Positions 35,922 to 44,680 of a stretch of 64,000 bases of DNA are shown here, piece by piece (position 1 is the first letter of the stretch; each line of letters opens with the position of its first letter). The notes below the pieces were generated by a model. It had not been told where the DNA came from and searched no databases. It was given only the letters and a program-made list of their open reading frames with translations. The DNA lies in NCBI GenBank assembly GCA_000285855.2, contig HE978651.1, forward strand, positions 258,708 through 322,707, given 5' to 3'. The translations under genes and the position numbers were made by a program. Origin of the DNA: Ruminococcus sp. JC304. GTDB lineage: Bacteria > Bacillota > Clostridia > Lachnospirales > Lachnospiraceae.

Positions 35922-37715
35922 ATGAGATTTATCCATCTTGCAGATGTACATTTAGGTGCAGTCCCTGACAGAGGCTGTTCCTGGAGCAGCAGGCGAGAGG
36001 AAGAAATCTGGGAAACTTTCCGCCGGGTTATTGCGGGCATCCGCGAGAATCCGGTGGATTTGTTATTTATAGCAGGAGATTTGTTCCATCGTCAGCCGCT
36101 GCTGCGTGAGTTAAAAGAAGTAAATAATTTGTTTTCTTCCATACCGGATACCCGGGTTTATCTGATGGCGGGAAACCATGATTACCTGAAAGAAAATTCT
36201 TTTTACAGAGGATTTCAGTGGTCGTCTAACGTGGTTTTTTTCGAAAAAGAAGAGCTAACCTGTGTGAAGGATGAGAAATTGGATGTCTATATTTATGGGC
36301 TCAGCTATGAACACCAGGAAATAGAGGAACCCCTTTATGATTCTGTCAGTCCACGGGCAGAGGAGGGAATCCATATTCTGTTGGCTCATGGGGGAGATGC
36401 AAAGCATATTCCTGTAAATATGGGAGCAGTATCCGGTGCAGGATTTGATTATATTGCACTGGGGCATATCCATGAGCCTCAGATCTTGATTCCGGACAAA
36501 GCTGCTTATGCAGGGGCACTGGAACCTGTGGACAGGGAAGATATGGGACCTCATGGCTATATGGAGGGAGAACTGGAGAATGGAAGCCTGAAAATCAGGT
36601 TTGTTCCCTTTGCCTGCCGCTCTTATGAGCAGATCACGCTGATGCTGCGTGAGGACTCTACACAGGCATCTGCGGAAAATATGCTGAAGGCAGATTTGGC
36701 TCAAAAGGGCAGAATGAATATTTATAAAATTTTTATCAGGGGAAACCGGACTCCCGGTTTTTGGCTTCTGCCGGAAAAGCTGAAAACCTTTGGAATTATT
36801 TCAGAAGTTGTAGATGAGTCCAGACCATCTTATGACCTGGAGATGATGGAAAAGCAATACAGCGGGACTCTGATCGGAGATTATATCAGATATTTTCCTG
36901 AAAAGAACAGAACAGAAACAGAGGAGAAAGCCTTATATTATGGAATTCAGGCATTGATGGAGACTGGCAGGTTTTCCGGGATGAAGGGAGAGCCTGAAAA
37001 GGAAGCCGGAGATTCGCTGAATCTGGAGCGTGCCATGCAGATGTTGAAAATGTCCAGAAAGGGATTTTTGGTTCAGCAGGAGAGAAGGCACAGGGATGAG
37101 GAAGGGGAGCTGCAGAAGCTTTTGACAAATGTGGAGCATGTCCAGAGAGAGATGAATACTCTTAAGGGTAATCTGAATCAGATTGAGGAAAAAGAGAATT
37201 CTCTTCATATGCGGCCTGGAGATGAGACGGGAGTAGCTATTCTGGACAGAAAGACGGAAAGGGCCAGGAAAAAGAGAGATTTTTATACTGCAGGGATGAT
37301 CCTGTCTGCTGTTCTGGGAATTATTCTGCTTGTGGCAGCTACTGTGTTTTCGGACAGTGCTGTTCTTGGATTAGGTATTCTTGTGATTGCGGCTTTAGGT
37401 GTATGTGTCTTTGGAACCGGAAGGATGAAGGGGGCCAGAGAACTGCAGAAGAGAGGACGCATGAAGGCAAAATGGCTGTCCAGACAGCAGGAGCTGAAGA
37501 AGAGCAGGGAGGAGCTGCAGCAGGAGTATTGTGAAAGGGAAGTTTCCCTTGAAAATCTGCAGGAGGAATACAGGGAGTATGAGGATAGGGTTTGTCTGAC
37601 TGCAGGGGAAGAAATAGATATTAAGGCATTGAATCTGGCTATGGGGGTAATTAAAAGGTATTGGGGGGACGCCAAAAGCGGCAGTTCCTCTGGGGCTCAT
37701 GGTTTCGGGAGCTAA
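35922..37715 (+). CDS. SbcD/Mre11-like nuclease fused to an internal fragment resembling its partner ATPase
   Basis: 597 residues in one open frame. Residues 1-340 are a calcineurin-type DNA exonuclease (ADVHLG, AGDLFH, GNHDYL, LAHGG, GHIHEP). From about 364 to 579 it becomes long coiled coil with a paired membrane helix (about 456-498), ending EEIDIKALNLAMGVIKR. That pattern resembles the middle of YhaN-like SbcC ATPases just before their C-terminal ATPase head, but neither Walker A nor Walker B is present. The last 18 residues (580-597) are coded by the palindromic element. I infer a deletion-fusion remnant in which the nuclease may still fold. Confidence 0.75.
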   Translation: MRFIHLADVHLGAVPDRGCSWSSRREEEIWETFRRVIAGIRENPVDLLFIAGDLFHRQPLLRELKEVNNLFSSIPDTRVYLMAGNHDYLKENSFYRGFQWSSNVVFFEKEELTCVKDEKLDVYIYGLSYEHQEIEEPLYDSVSPRAEEGIHILLAHGGDAKHIPVNMGAVSGAGFDYIALGHIHEPQILIPDKAAYAGALEPVDREDMGPHGYMEGELENGSLKIRFVPFACRSYEQITLMLREDSTQASAENMLKADLAQKGRMNIYKIFIRGNRTPGFWLLPEKLKTFGIISEVVDESRPSYDLEMMEKQYSGTLIGDYIRYFPEKNRTETEEKALYYGIQALMETGRFSGMKGEPEKEAGDSLNLERAMQMLKMSRKGFLVQQERRHRDEEGELQKLLTNVEHVQREMNTLKGNLNQIEEKENSLHMRPGDETGVAILDRKTERARKKRDFYTAGMILSAVLGIILLVAATVFSDSAVLGLGILVIAALGVCVFGTGRMKGARELQKRGRMKAKWLSRQQELKKSREELQQEYCEREVSLENLQEEYREYEDRVCLTAGEEIDIKALNLAMGVIKRYWGDAKSGSSSGAHGFGS

Positions 37716-37911
37716 TAACTCTAAGGTTTGGAAAATCGGCTAACCGCATAAAAAAATCCGCAAAACTCGCCCATATGGGCTCAGACAGTTGCGGATTTTT
37801 TTATAACGCCGATTTCCCGAACCTAAGAGTTATTACGCTCCCTGCACAAATCGCCCCAGAGGAACTGCCGCTTTTGGCTGTGCTTTGGCAGAGGCTCTAT
37901 TGGGGGGGGGG
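37659..37911. repeat. Nested inverted-repeat element flanked by TATTGGGGGG
   Basis: Outer arms 37671-37696 and 37853-37878 are a perfect 26-bp inverted repeat. Middle arms 37714-37740 and 37808-37834 match at 24 of 27. Inner arms AAAAAAATCCGCAA (37750-37763) and TTGCGGATTTTTTT (37789-37802) are perfect, around the palindrome GCCCATATGGGC (37769-37780). TATTGGGGGG occurs directly repeated at both edges (37659-37668 and 37898-37907); on the right it extends to ten G. This could be a MITE-like insertion with a target duplication, or a large bidirectional terminator. It ends both the nuclease frame and the convergent prs operon. Confidence 0.8.
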
Positions 37912-37951
37912 AACGCAGATTGCTTCGCTCCTGCTGGGAAGGAAAGCTAGT

Positions 37952-39136
37952 TTATTTAGTATAGCGGGACATGTAGTTGGTTACGCAGCGGTTGATTCGG
38001 TCCACAGGGTTAAGGAGCTGGCTGATGGACTGATCGTGGTTGAGGGTGTCGATGATCAGGGCAATGTATTTGCTCATGTCGCAGGTGATATAGTAGTCTT
38101 TGGCAAGAAGCTCAGGGGACTGGTAGATCAGGTTAGTGGTGAGCAGTTTGTCGAAGACGCCATCTTTGTGGGCTTTGTCGAATTTTTCCAGACCATCGGT
38201 GAAGAGACCGAAGGTGGAACAGATATAGATTCGACCTGCACCTCTTTCTTTGAGGAGAGAGGAAATTTTAAGTACTGTATCTCCGGAGGAAATCATATCA
38301 TCGATGAGAATCATGTCTTTGCCTTTAAGGTTTGGTCCAAGGAATTCGTAGGCTGCGATTGGATGGCGGCCATTCACTCGTTTGGAGTAATCAAGACGTT
38401 TGTAGTACATTCCCATATCTACCCCCAGGATATTGGCCAGATAGATAGCGCGGTTCATGCTTCCTTCATCAGGGCTGATGATCATGAAGTGGTCATTGTC
38501 AATGTGAAGGCCATCTTCATGGTTTAAGAGAGCTTTGATAAACTGGTAGGAAGGCTGGATGGTTTCAAATCCGTGCATAGGAGTTGCGTTCTGGACACGG
38601 GCATCATGGGCATCAAATGTGATGATGTTTTCTACCCCCATGCTTACCAGTTCCTGAAGTGCAGTTGCACAGTCCAGGGATTCTCTGCCGTTACGGATGT
38701 TCTGGCGGCTTTCATACAGGTATGGCATGATTACATTTATTCGGCGGGCTTTTCCGCTGACTGCGCCGATCACACGTTTTAAGTCCTGGAAGTGATCATC
38801 CGGGGACATAAGATTGGTAAATGGTCCGATATTGTAAGTGATGCTGTAATTACATACGTCTACCATGATATAGATATCATCGCCGCGGACGGATTCCAGG
38901 ATAGTACATTTGGCCTCTCCGGAACCGAAACGTGCTGTCTGGACAGGGAGGAGATAAGAATCTCTCTGATAACCCTCGAAAGCAAAGGAGCCCAGTTCAT
39001 CATGGGAACGTTCTTTGCGCCACTGGATCAGCCAGTCATTGACTTTTTCTCCCAGATCCTTACAGCTGATCAGTGGGATCAGACCCAGTCTGCCCACCGG
39101 AAGTGTAGTTAAATCCTTTGTATTTGCCTGTGACAT
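37952..39136 (-). CDS. prs: Ribose-phosphate pyrophosphokinase (PRPP synthetase)
   Basis: 394 residues, longer than the about 315 of the classic enzyme; a long form of the kind seen in Clostridia. It makes PRPP from ribose-5-phosphate and ATP for nucleotide, His and Trp synthesis. FDAHDARVQNA and the PRPP loop MILIDDMISSGDTVL mark the family. AGGAGG overlaps the dnaI stop, 4 bases before ATG 39136, so it is the third gene of the dnaD-dnaI-prs operon. Confidence 0.93.
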   Translation of the reverse strand: MSQANTKDLTTLPVGRLGLIPLISCKDLGEKVNDWLIQWRKERSHDELGSFAFEGYQRDSYLLPVQTARFGSGEAKCTILESVRGDDIYIMVDVCNYSITYNIGPFTNLMSPDDHFQDLKRVIGAVSGKARRINVIMPYLYESRQNIRNGRESLDCATALQELVSMGVENIITFDAHDARVQNATPMHGFETIQPSYQFIKALLNHEDGLHIDNDHFMIISPDEGSMNRAIYLANILGVDMGMYYKRLDYSKRVNGRHPIAAYEFLGPNLKGKDMILIDDMISSGDTVLKISSLLKERGAGRIYICSTFGLFTDGLEKFDKAHKDGVFDKLLTTNLIYQSPELLAKDYYITCDMSKYIALIIDTLNHDQSISQLLNPVDRINRCVTNYMSRYTK

Positions 39137-39140
39137 GATT

Positions 39141-40124
39141 TTATTTTCCTCCTAAGAATATTTTCTGTATCCGGATATCTTTGGCTTCCAGCTTTACCAT
39201 ACGATAATTGCTGGCTATCCGGGAAAAGGTTCTCTCGGAATAGGTGTCCGAGAAATTTTCAAGTTTTAGATTTGTAGAAATAATTGTTGATTTTCTGCGC
39301 ATGATTCGCTCGTTTATGCATAAAAACAACTGAGAAGATACGAAACTGTTAGTCAGTTCGGTTCCCAGATCATCGATGATCAGCAGATCACTGTCAAGTA
39401 TAAATTCTGCGCCCTCGTTTTTTTCCCTGGAGAATTTGGAATCTGCAAGGAGATCAAAAAGATCAAAGGCAGAGAAGTACATGACACAGTGGGCTGTATC
39501 CAGTAATTCCTGTGCGATGCAGTGGGAGAGAAAGGTTTTGCCTACGCCGGTATCTCCGTAGAGAAAAAGATTTTCGAAACAAGAATCAAATGTCCTTACG
39601 AAATTTCTTGCGGTATCGAAAGCCTTTTTGGCGGTTTCTCTTTCGGTCAGTCCCGTAGCTTCGTTTCTCATTGTATCAGAATAGTAGTCAAAAGAAAAGT
39701 GCTCAAAGTTTTCTTTTTTGAGAATTTCTTTTAAGTTGGACTGTGTATAGAGTAATTCTATCTCAGCCTTCTTGAAGCAGATGCATTTTTTATCTCCCAC
39801 ATAACCCGTGTCCTGACACAGGGAGCAGGTGTAGGGAAGCTCCAGATAATCTTCAGGATAAGAATTGCATACAAGTAAGGCAGTCCGCTCCTGAGACAGG
39901 AGAGAGATTGCTGCTTTCAGGTCTTCGATACCGGAAGCCTGTCCGCTTAGCAAGGCTCTGGCTTTCTGTGTACTTAAAGTAGCCACTTCTTCATCGATTT
40001 CTCTGATCCGGGGGATTTTGGCGTAGATCTCCTGTTTATGATCTTCCAGAAGACGACGGTTTCTGGATTGAGTCTTGCTGTATTCCCTCATAATCTTATC
40101 GTACTGATAGTTCTGTAAAGGCAT
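39141..40124 (-). CDS. dnaI: DnaI/DnaC-like helicase loader ATPase
   Basis: 327 residues. An N-terminal helical region and a Cys-rich patch (CSLCQDTGYVGDKKCICF, Zn-like, about 100-117) precede a AAA+ domain with Walker A LYGDTGVGKTFLS (about 188) and Walker B LLIIDDLGTE. This is the layout of DnaI, which loads the replicative helicase at origins and forks. IstB-type transposition helpers share the fold, but the DnaD neighbour argues for replication. AGGAGG precedes ATG 40124. Confidence 0.88.
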   Translation of the reverse strand: MPLQNYQYDKIMREYSKTQSRNRRLLEDHKQEIYAKIPRIREIDEEVATLSTQKARALLSGQASGIEDLKAAISLLSQERTALLVCNSYPEDYLELPYTCSLCQDTGYVGDKKCICFKKAEIELLYTQSNLKEILKKENFEHFSFDYYSDTMRNEATGLTERETAKKAFDTARNFVRTFDSCFENLFLYGDTGVGKTFLSHCIAQELLDTAHCVMYFSAFDLFDLLADSKFSREKNEGAEFILDSDLLIIDDLGTELTNSFVSSQLFLCINERIMRRKSTIISTNLKLENFSDTYSERTFSRIASNYRMVKLEAKDIRIQKIFLGGK

Positions 40125-40166
40125 GAACTGCCTCCTTTTCTGTATATCTTTAGGTGATATGGTTCT

Positions 40167-41207
40167 TTACTGGTTCAGTAATTTCTTTTCATATTCGTTG
40201 AAGTCGTATTTTCGCTGATGAAAATTATTGAATCGGTTCTGACTGGCAGGTTTAGCAGCTGTGTCTTTTTTGTTAGATGCTTTTTCCAGTTTACGCTGCT
40301 GACGCTGGGCATCCAGCTGGCGGATATCGGAAAGATTTTTGACACTTTTATCCTTCCAGCCAGAGAGGATCTTGTCTGCATAGGGGAAGCTGGGCTGACC
40401 GGTTGCCAGAACCGTACGGCTGCAGGCTTCCTGGACAATGTCCAGTGTGAAACCATAATCCTTCAGCCAGGTGTCCATAAGAGAAATTTCGTTTTCTACA
40501 GGATTTCGGCCGCTGATCCCCATAGCTTTCAGGATGATGTAATATTCTCGGTTATACTGGGAATTTGTTTCCTTAGCCATGGTAACAGTGGAGATTCCTT
40601 CTTTGGCCCATGCAAGCGCCACAGTTTCTATGTATCGAATACTCTTATGTCCTCTGCTGACACTGTATTCAATCAGATATTCTATGAGATCCGGGGAAAA
40701 ATGAAGCTCATCATAGAAGAACATGATCTTTTTAACTTCTGTGGGAGTCAGAGTTTTGCCCAGGTATTGTTCTGTAATATAGAGTAACTGAACAATCTCA
40801 TCGTTCTGTTTCAATTCTTTCACACGGTCAGGGGTCAGAGAGGAAACAGAAGCCGGTGCAGAATCAGGGATGGGGTCAGGTGCAGGCAGGATGGAATTTT
40901 TATTCTGCTTTTTGGGTTCGGTCAGGGTAATACAGGAAATTTCGCCGCTGTCCTGACAATTTAAAATCAGGAGTTTTTCCTTTTCCCAGTATTTCAGGGC
41001 GCGGAGGATATCTCTCTCTGTACAGAAAAAATGATCTGCCATCTGTTCCAGGCTGAACGGAGTGGTTCCGTCAGACAGCAGACGGAGAAGATGGATGTAT
41101 ACTTTTACAAATTCCCCGTTGGCTCTGGGCATATAGTTGTCTATAAAATCATTGGTTAGGACTGTGACTTCCCGGGGGGAAGCAGTCTGTAATGTGATGG
41201 ATGTCAT
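40167..41207 (-). CDS. dnaD: DnaD-domain replication initiation protein
   Basis: 346 residues. An N-terminal winged-helix region (about 25-95) is followed by a Pro-rich linker and two tandem DnaD/DnaB-type C-terminal domains (about 130-200 and 215-285), then a basic tail. DnaD remodels origin DNA and recruits the helicase loader in Firmicutes. I use ATG 41207; GTG 41219 is possible, with AGGAAA immediately before it. First gene of the operon with dnaI and prs. Confidence 0.87.
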   Translation of the reverse strand: MTSITLQTASPREVTVLTNDFIDNYMPRANGEFVKVYIHLLRLLSDGTTPFSLEQMADHFFCTERDILRALKYWEKEKLLILNCQDSGEISCITLTEPKKQNKNSILPAPDPIPDSAPASVSSLTPDRVKELKQNDEIVQLLYITEQYLGKTLTPTEVKKIMFFYDELHFSPDLIEYLIEYSVSRGHKSIRYIETVALAWAKEGISTVTMAKETNSQYNREYYIILKAMGISGRNPVENEISLMDTWLKDYGFTLDIVQEACSRTVLATGQPSFPYADKILSGWKDKSVKNLSDIRQLDAQRQQRKLEKASNKKDTAAKPASQNRFNNFHQRKYDFNEYEKKLLNQ

Positions 41208-41266
41208 GAATCTGCTCACTTTCCTGTTTTATGGTCATATTGATTTTTGACCCTAATATCATCTGA

Positions 41267-41295
41267 ATTATAGCACAACCTTTATTTTTGTGCCA
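41267..41295 (-). promoter_or_regulatory. Promoter of the dnaD-dnaI-prs operon
   Basis: On the minus strand, TGGCAC (41295-41290), 17 bases, and TATAAT (41272-41267) with a TGC extension (extended -10). It lies 60 bases upstream of the dnaD start. The DnaA-box cluster begins about 49 bases further upstream. Confidence 0.65.
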
Positions 41296-41343
41296 GAGGA
41301 AAGATTGATGAAGTGGCGCTGTTGAGAAGGAAGAGAGTAGTAA

Positions 41344-41547
41344 TGTGGATAATGTGGATAATGTGGATAATGTGGAAAAGCAAAAATGCAAATGATTATT
41401 GGAAACTTGAAAAATAACGATTTTGGGCGAAGAACATAGAATTTACGTTAAGAAAACTGTCGAATTATGTTAAATGATTTATACACATATAAATCCACAA
41501 TAATGGGAGACATAAAATGTGTATAACCATGTGGATAATGTGGATAA
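41344..41547. promoter_or_regulatory. Cluster of DnaA boxes upstream of dnaD-dnaI
   Basis: Seven 9-mers match TTATNCACA on either strand: TGTGGATAA at 41344-41352, 41353-41361 and 41362-41370 (abutting), TTATACACA at 41479-41487, TGTGTATAA at 41518-41526, and TGTGGATAA at 41530-41538 and 41539-41547. Near-matches are at 41371-41379 and 41491-41499. Between the groups is about 100 bases of AT-rich DNA. The cluster fills the 520-base gap between murC and dnaD, which holds no gene. It may let DnaA control the helicase-loader operon, titrate DnaA, or act as an origin-like site. Confidence 0.82.
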
Positions 41548-41653
41548 GTGCAAAAAAGAGGAAAAAAACACAGGCAGAGGATGTGGAACAATTTGTTTAT
41601 AACTTTGGGATAAATATACCGGAAATTGGAAAAGTGATTCTGAATTTGGGAGT

Positions 41654-41692
41654 AAAAAAAGAGACCGCCGGATATGAAAATCCTGACGGTCC
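41654..41692 (-). terminator. Terminator of murC
   Basis: Reading the minus strand, GACCGTCAGGAT (41691-41680) pairs imperfectly with ATCCGGCGGTC (41673-41663), then CTCTTTTTTT. Directly after the murC stop. Confidence 0.75.
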
Positions 41693-41727
41693 CTTGATTT
41701 TTTGTATCGGGTCTGCGGAACAGAACC

Positions 41728-43107
41728 CTATTTACCTAAAAGTTGTTCGCCGATAGTTACCACGTCACCGGCTCCCATAGTGATGAGCAGATCGCCTTCC
41801 TGGCAGTTGGAGAGAAGGAAATTCTCGATCTCATCAAAAGTCGGGAAGTATTCGCAGGGAGTGCCAAGTTCCTGGATCCTCTTCTGAAGATCTGCGGAAG
41901 AAATACCCAGGTCATCGGTTTCTCTTGCTGCATAAATATCGGCTACAACTACATGGTCAGCCAGAGTAAGTGCTTTGGCAAATTCCGGCAGAAGTGCTTT
42001 GGTACGGGTATATGTATGAGGCTGGAATACGCACCATACTTTATTGTGAGGATAGTTGTGGGCTGCGTTTAAGGTAGCTTCGATTTCTGTAGGGTGATGT
42101 GCATAATCATCAATAATAGTAACACCTGCCACCTGGCCTTTATACTGGAAACGGCGGTCAGTACCGGTAAAGCTTCCAAGACCCTTGATGATCACATCTT
42201 CGGAAAGTCCAAGAAGATGTCCCAGGGCAATTGCTGCCAATGCATTAGATACATTATGGATACCCGGTACCTTCAGATAATAACTTCCTACTTTTACACC
42301 ATGACGAAGAACAGAGAAAGAAGCGTGACCATATTTATCATAGGTAATATCCCCTGCCTGATAATCTGCATCCTGTTCCAGACCATAGGTGATCACATTG
42401 CAGGGAAGGTCGCGGATGATCTCTTCGTATCTGGGTGTGTCTGCATTAATGATCAGAGTTCCGTCAGCAGGAAGAAGCTGGGCAAAACGGCGGAAGGAAT
42501 GACGGATATCATCGATATCCTTAAAAAAGTCCAGATGATCGGCATCTATGTTCAGGATAATACTGATTTTTGGAAAAAAGCTCAGGAAGCTGTTGGTATA
42601 TTCGCAGGCTTCTGTGACAAAGGTTTCAGATTCGCCTACACGGATGTTGCCTCCGATCGCAGGGAGAATGCCGCCGACACTGATGGTAGGATCGCAGTTT
42701 CCTTCCAGGAGAATGTGAGATACCATGGAAGTGGTGGTTGTTTTACCGTGAGTTCCGGAAATGGCAATGGGAGTTTCGTAATTGCGCATGATCTGTCCCA
42801 GAAGTTCTGCACGGGTAAGCATTGGCAGTCCCTTTTGTACTGCGCAGGCATATTCGGGATTATCCGGATGAACGGCAGCAGTGTAAACTACCAGTTCTAT
42901 CTGATCACTGATATTGGAAGCGCGTTGACCGTAGTAAATAGTGGCACCTTTTTTCTCCAATGCCTGGGTTAGAGGGCTGGACTTGGAATCGGAACCTGAG
43001 ATAATGAAATTCTCTTGGAGAAGAATCTCGGCCAGACCGCTCATGCTGATTCCGCCGATGCCAATGAAATGGATATGCAGCGGTTTGTGAAAATCTATCT
43101 GATACAT
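41728..43107 (-). CDS. murC: UDP-N-acetylmuramate-L-alanine ligase
   Basis: 459 residues, normal size. It adds L-Ala to UDP-MurNAc in the cytoplasm, the first peptide step of peptidoglycan synthesis. The ATP loop ISGTHGKTTTTSM (near 113-125), the N-terminal HFIGIGGISMSGLAEIL, and the C-terminal YAHHPTEI mark MurC. AAGGAG precedes ATG 43107. It is divergent from glgC and followed by a terminator before the DnaA-box region. Confidence 0.96.
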   Translation of the reverse strand: MYQIDFHKPLHIHFIGIGGISMSGLAEILLQENFIISGSDSKSSPLTQALEKKGATIYYGQRASNISDQIELVVYTAAVHPDNPEYACAVQKGLPMLTRAELLGQIMRNYETPIAISGTHGKTTTTSMVSHILLEGNCDPTISVGGILPAIGGNIRVGESETFVTEACEYTNSFLSFFPKISIILNIDADHLDFFKDIDDIRHSFRRFAQLLPADGTLIINADTPRYEEIIRDLPCNVITYGLEQDADYQAGDITYDKYGHASFSVLRHGVKVGSYYLKVPGIHNVSNALAAIALGHLLGLSEDVIIKGLGSFTGTDRRFQYKGQVAGVTIIDDYAHHPTEIEATLNAAHNYPHNKVWCVFQPHTYTRTKALLPEFAKALTLADHVVVADIYAARETDDLGISSADLQKRIQELGTPCEYFPTFDEIENFLLSNCQEGDLLITMGAGDVVTIGEQLLGK

Positions 43108-43342
43108 AATATGGTTCTCCTTATTTTGGTTTGGGCTTATTATACTCCCGGAAAGGAAAAATGAAAAGTCTTTCGGTTATATCTTTTTTGTGACGTCAAG
43201 GATATGGCAAAAAATACAAAAAAGAGATAAATATATAGAAAAAATGCATAATAAATATAAGAAAAATCGAAGTGTGTCAAAAAAAGACGTATACAATAGC
43301 TCTAAAAATAGTAAAAAACAGAAAGAAAAATTGTAAAAAATG

Positions 43343-43371
43343 TTCACTAACTATAGGAAGTGTGGTATAAT
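43343..43371 (+). promoter_or_regulatory. Promoter of glgC-glgD
   Basis: TTCACT (43343-43348), 17 bases, TATAAT (43366-43371), 32 bases before the glgC start. The rest of the 295-base gap to murC is AT-rich and must also hold the murC promoter, which I could not place with confidence. Confidence 0.6.
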
Positions 43372-43402
43372 GAGAAAATCATAACATACAAGAGGTGATT
43401 GC

Positions 43403-44680
43403 ATGATAAAGAAAGAAATGATAGCCATGCTTTTAGCTGGCGGCCAGGGCAGCAGGCTGGGCGTACTGACAGAAAAAGTAGCAAAACCTGCAGTTGCTTT
43501 TGGCGGAAAGTATCGTATCATAGACTTTCCTTTAAGTAACTGCATTAACTCGGGTATCGATACAGTAGGCGTATTAACACAGTATCAGCCGTTGAGGCTT
43601 AATACACATATAGGTATTGGTATTCCGTGGGATCTTGACAGAAACGAGGGTGGTGTAACTGTACTTCCCCCATATGAAAAAAGTACAAGCAGTGAGTGGT
43701 ACACAGGAACGGCCAATGCGATCTTTCAGAATATGGATTACATGGAACAGTATAATCCGGACTATGTCCTGATTTTGTCCGGTGACCATATTTATAAGAT
43801 GGATTATGAGGTGATGCTTGATTTTCACAAGGCAAATAAAGCAGATGTGACAATCGCCTGTATGCCTGTACCTATGGAGGAAGCAAGCCGTTTCGGTATT
43901 ATGGTGACTGATGATATGGGAAGGATCACCGAGTTTGAGGAGAAGCCGGAGAATCCAAGCAGTAATCTTGCATCCATGGGTATTTATATTTTCAGCTGGC
44001 CTGCACTGAAGGAGGCACTGGTCTCTCTGAAGGATCAGAATGGCTGTGATTTTGGAAAGCATATTCTTCCGTATTGTAAGGAAAAAGGTGAGAGACTTTT
44101 TGCTTATGAATATAACGGATATTGGAAGGATGTAGGGACTCTTGGCTCATATTGGGAAGCCAATATGGAACTGATCGATATTATTCCGGAATTTAATCTT
44201 TATGAGGAGTTCTGGAAGATTTATACAAAAGGGGATATTATTCCGCCTCAGTACATTTCAGCAGAGGCTGTTACAGACAGGTGCCTTATAGGTGAAGGTT
44301 CTGAGATCTATGGTGAAGTACATAATTCTGTGATTGGCCCTAATGTTGTTATTGGAAAGGGTAGTGTGATCCGTGACTCCATTATTATGCGCAATTCCGT
44401 GGTGGGAGAGAACGTACAGATGGACAAAGCGATCATTGCAGAAGATGTTATTATAGGTAATCATGTTGTTCTGGGCTGCGGAGAGGAAGCTCCCAATGTG
44501 GCAAAGCCGGCAGTTTATGCCTTTGGAATTGCCACTGTAGGTGAACGCAGTGTGATTCCGGACAATGTAAAAATTGGTAAAAACACTGCTATATCAGGTG
44601 TGACTACCCCGGAGGATTATCCGAATGGAGAACTGGCAGGCGGACAGGTGATCACAGCAAAGGATGGTGACGGGAAATGA
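43403..44680 (+). CDS. glgC: Glucose-1-phosphate adenylyltransferase, catalytic subunit
   Basis: 425 residues. It makes ADP-glucose, the committed step of glycogen synthesis. N-terminal nucleotide loop [21 protein letters not shown], the substrate motif GTANAIFQN, and [10 protein letters not shown] are clear; a left-handed beta-helix follows ([16 protein letters not shown]). The next gene, glgD, overlaps by 4 bases, as usual in Firmicutes where the two form a heterotetramer. Confidence 0.96.
   Translation: MIKKEMIAMLLAGGQGSRLGVLTEKVAKPAVAFGGKYRIIDFPLSNCINSGIDTVGVLTQYQPLRLNTHIGIGIPWDLDRNEGGVTVLPPYEKSTSSEWYTGTANAIFQNMDYMEQYNPDYVLILSGDHIYKMDYEVMLDFHKANKADVTIACMPVPMEEASRFGIMVTDDMGRITEFEEKPENPSSNLASMGIYIFSWPALKEALVSLKDQNGCDFGKHILPYCKEKGERLFAYEYNGYWKDVGTLGSYWEANMELIDIIPEFNLYEEFWKIYTKGDIIPPQYISAEAVTDRCLIGEGSEIYGEVHNSVIGPNVVIGKGSVIRDSIIMRNSVVGENVQMDKAIIAEDVIIGNHVVLGCGEEAPNVAKPAVYAFGIATVGERSVIPDNVKIGKNTAISGVTTPEDYPNGELAGGQVITAKDGDGK

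Noticed and set aside
37661-38527. Plus-strand ORF of 288 codons
   Set aside because: Antisense to prs and running through the palindromic element; no ribosome-binding site and composition of a shadow frame.
41344-41379. Tandem 9-base repeats as a CRISPR array or minisatellite
   Set aside because: Units are abutting 9-mers without spacers and match the DnaA-box consensus; further copies lie at separate positions nearby.
41208-41727. Chromosomal origin oriC
   Set aside because: Not called as such: no dnaA, dnaN, rpmH or gyr genes in the window, and gene orientation does not flip at this point. Kept only as an alternative.
41517-41756. Plus-strand ORF of 79 codons
   Set aside because: Starts in the DnaA-box cluster, runs through the murC terminator and into murC antisense; no ribosome-binding site.
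42094-42972. Plus-strand ORF of 292 codons
   Set aside because: Antisense to murC; no family features.
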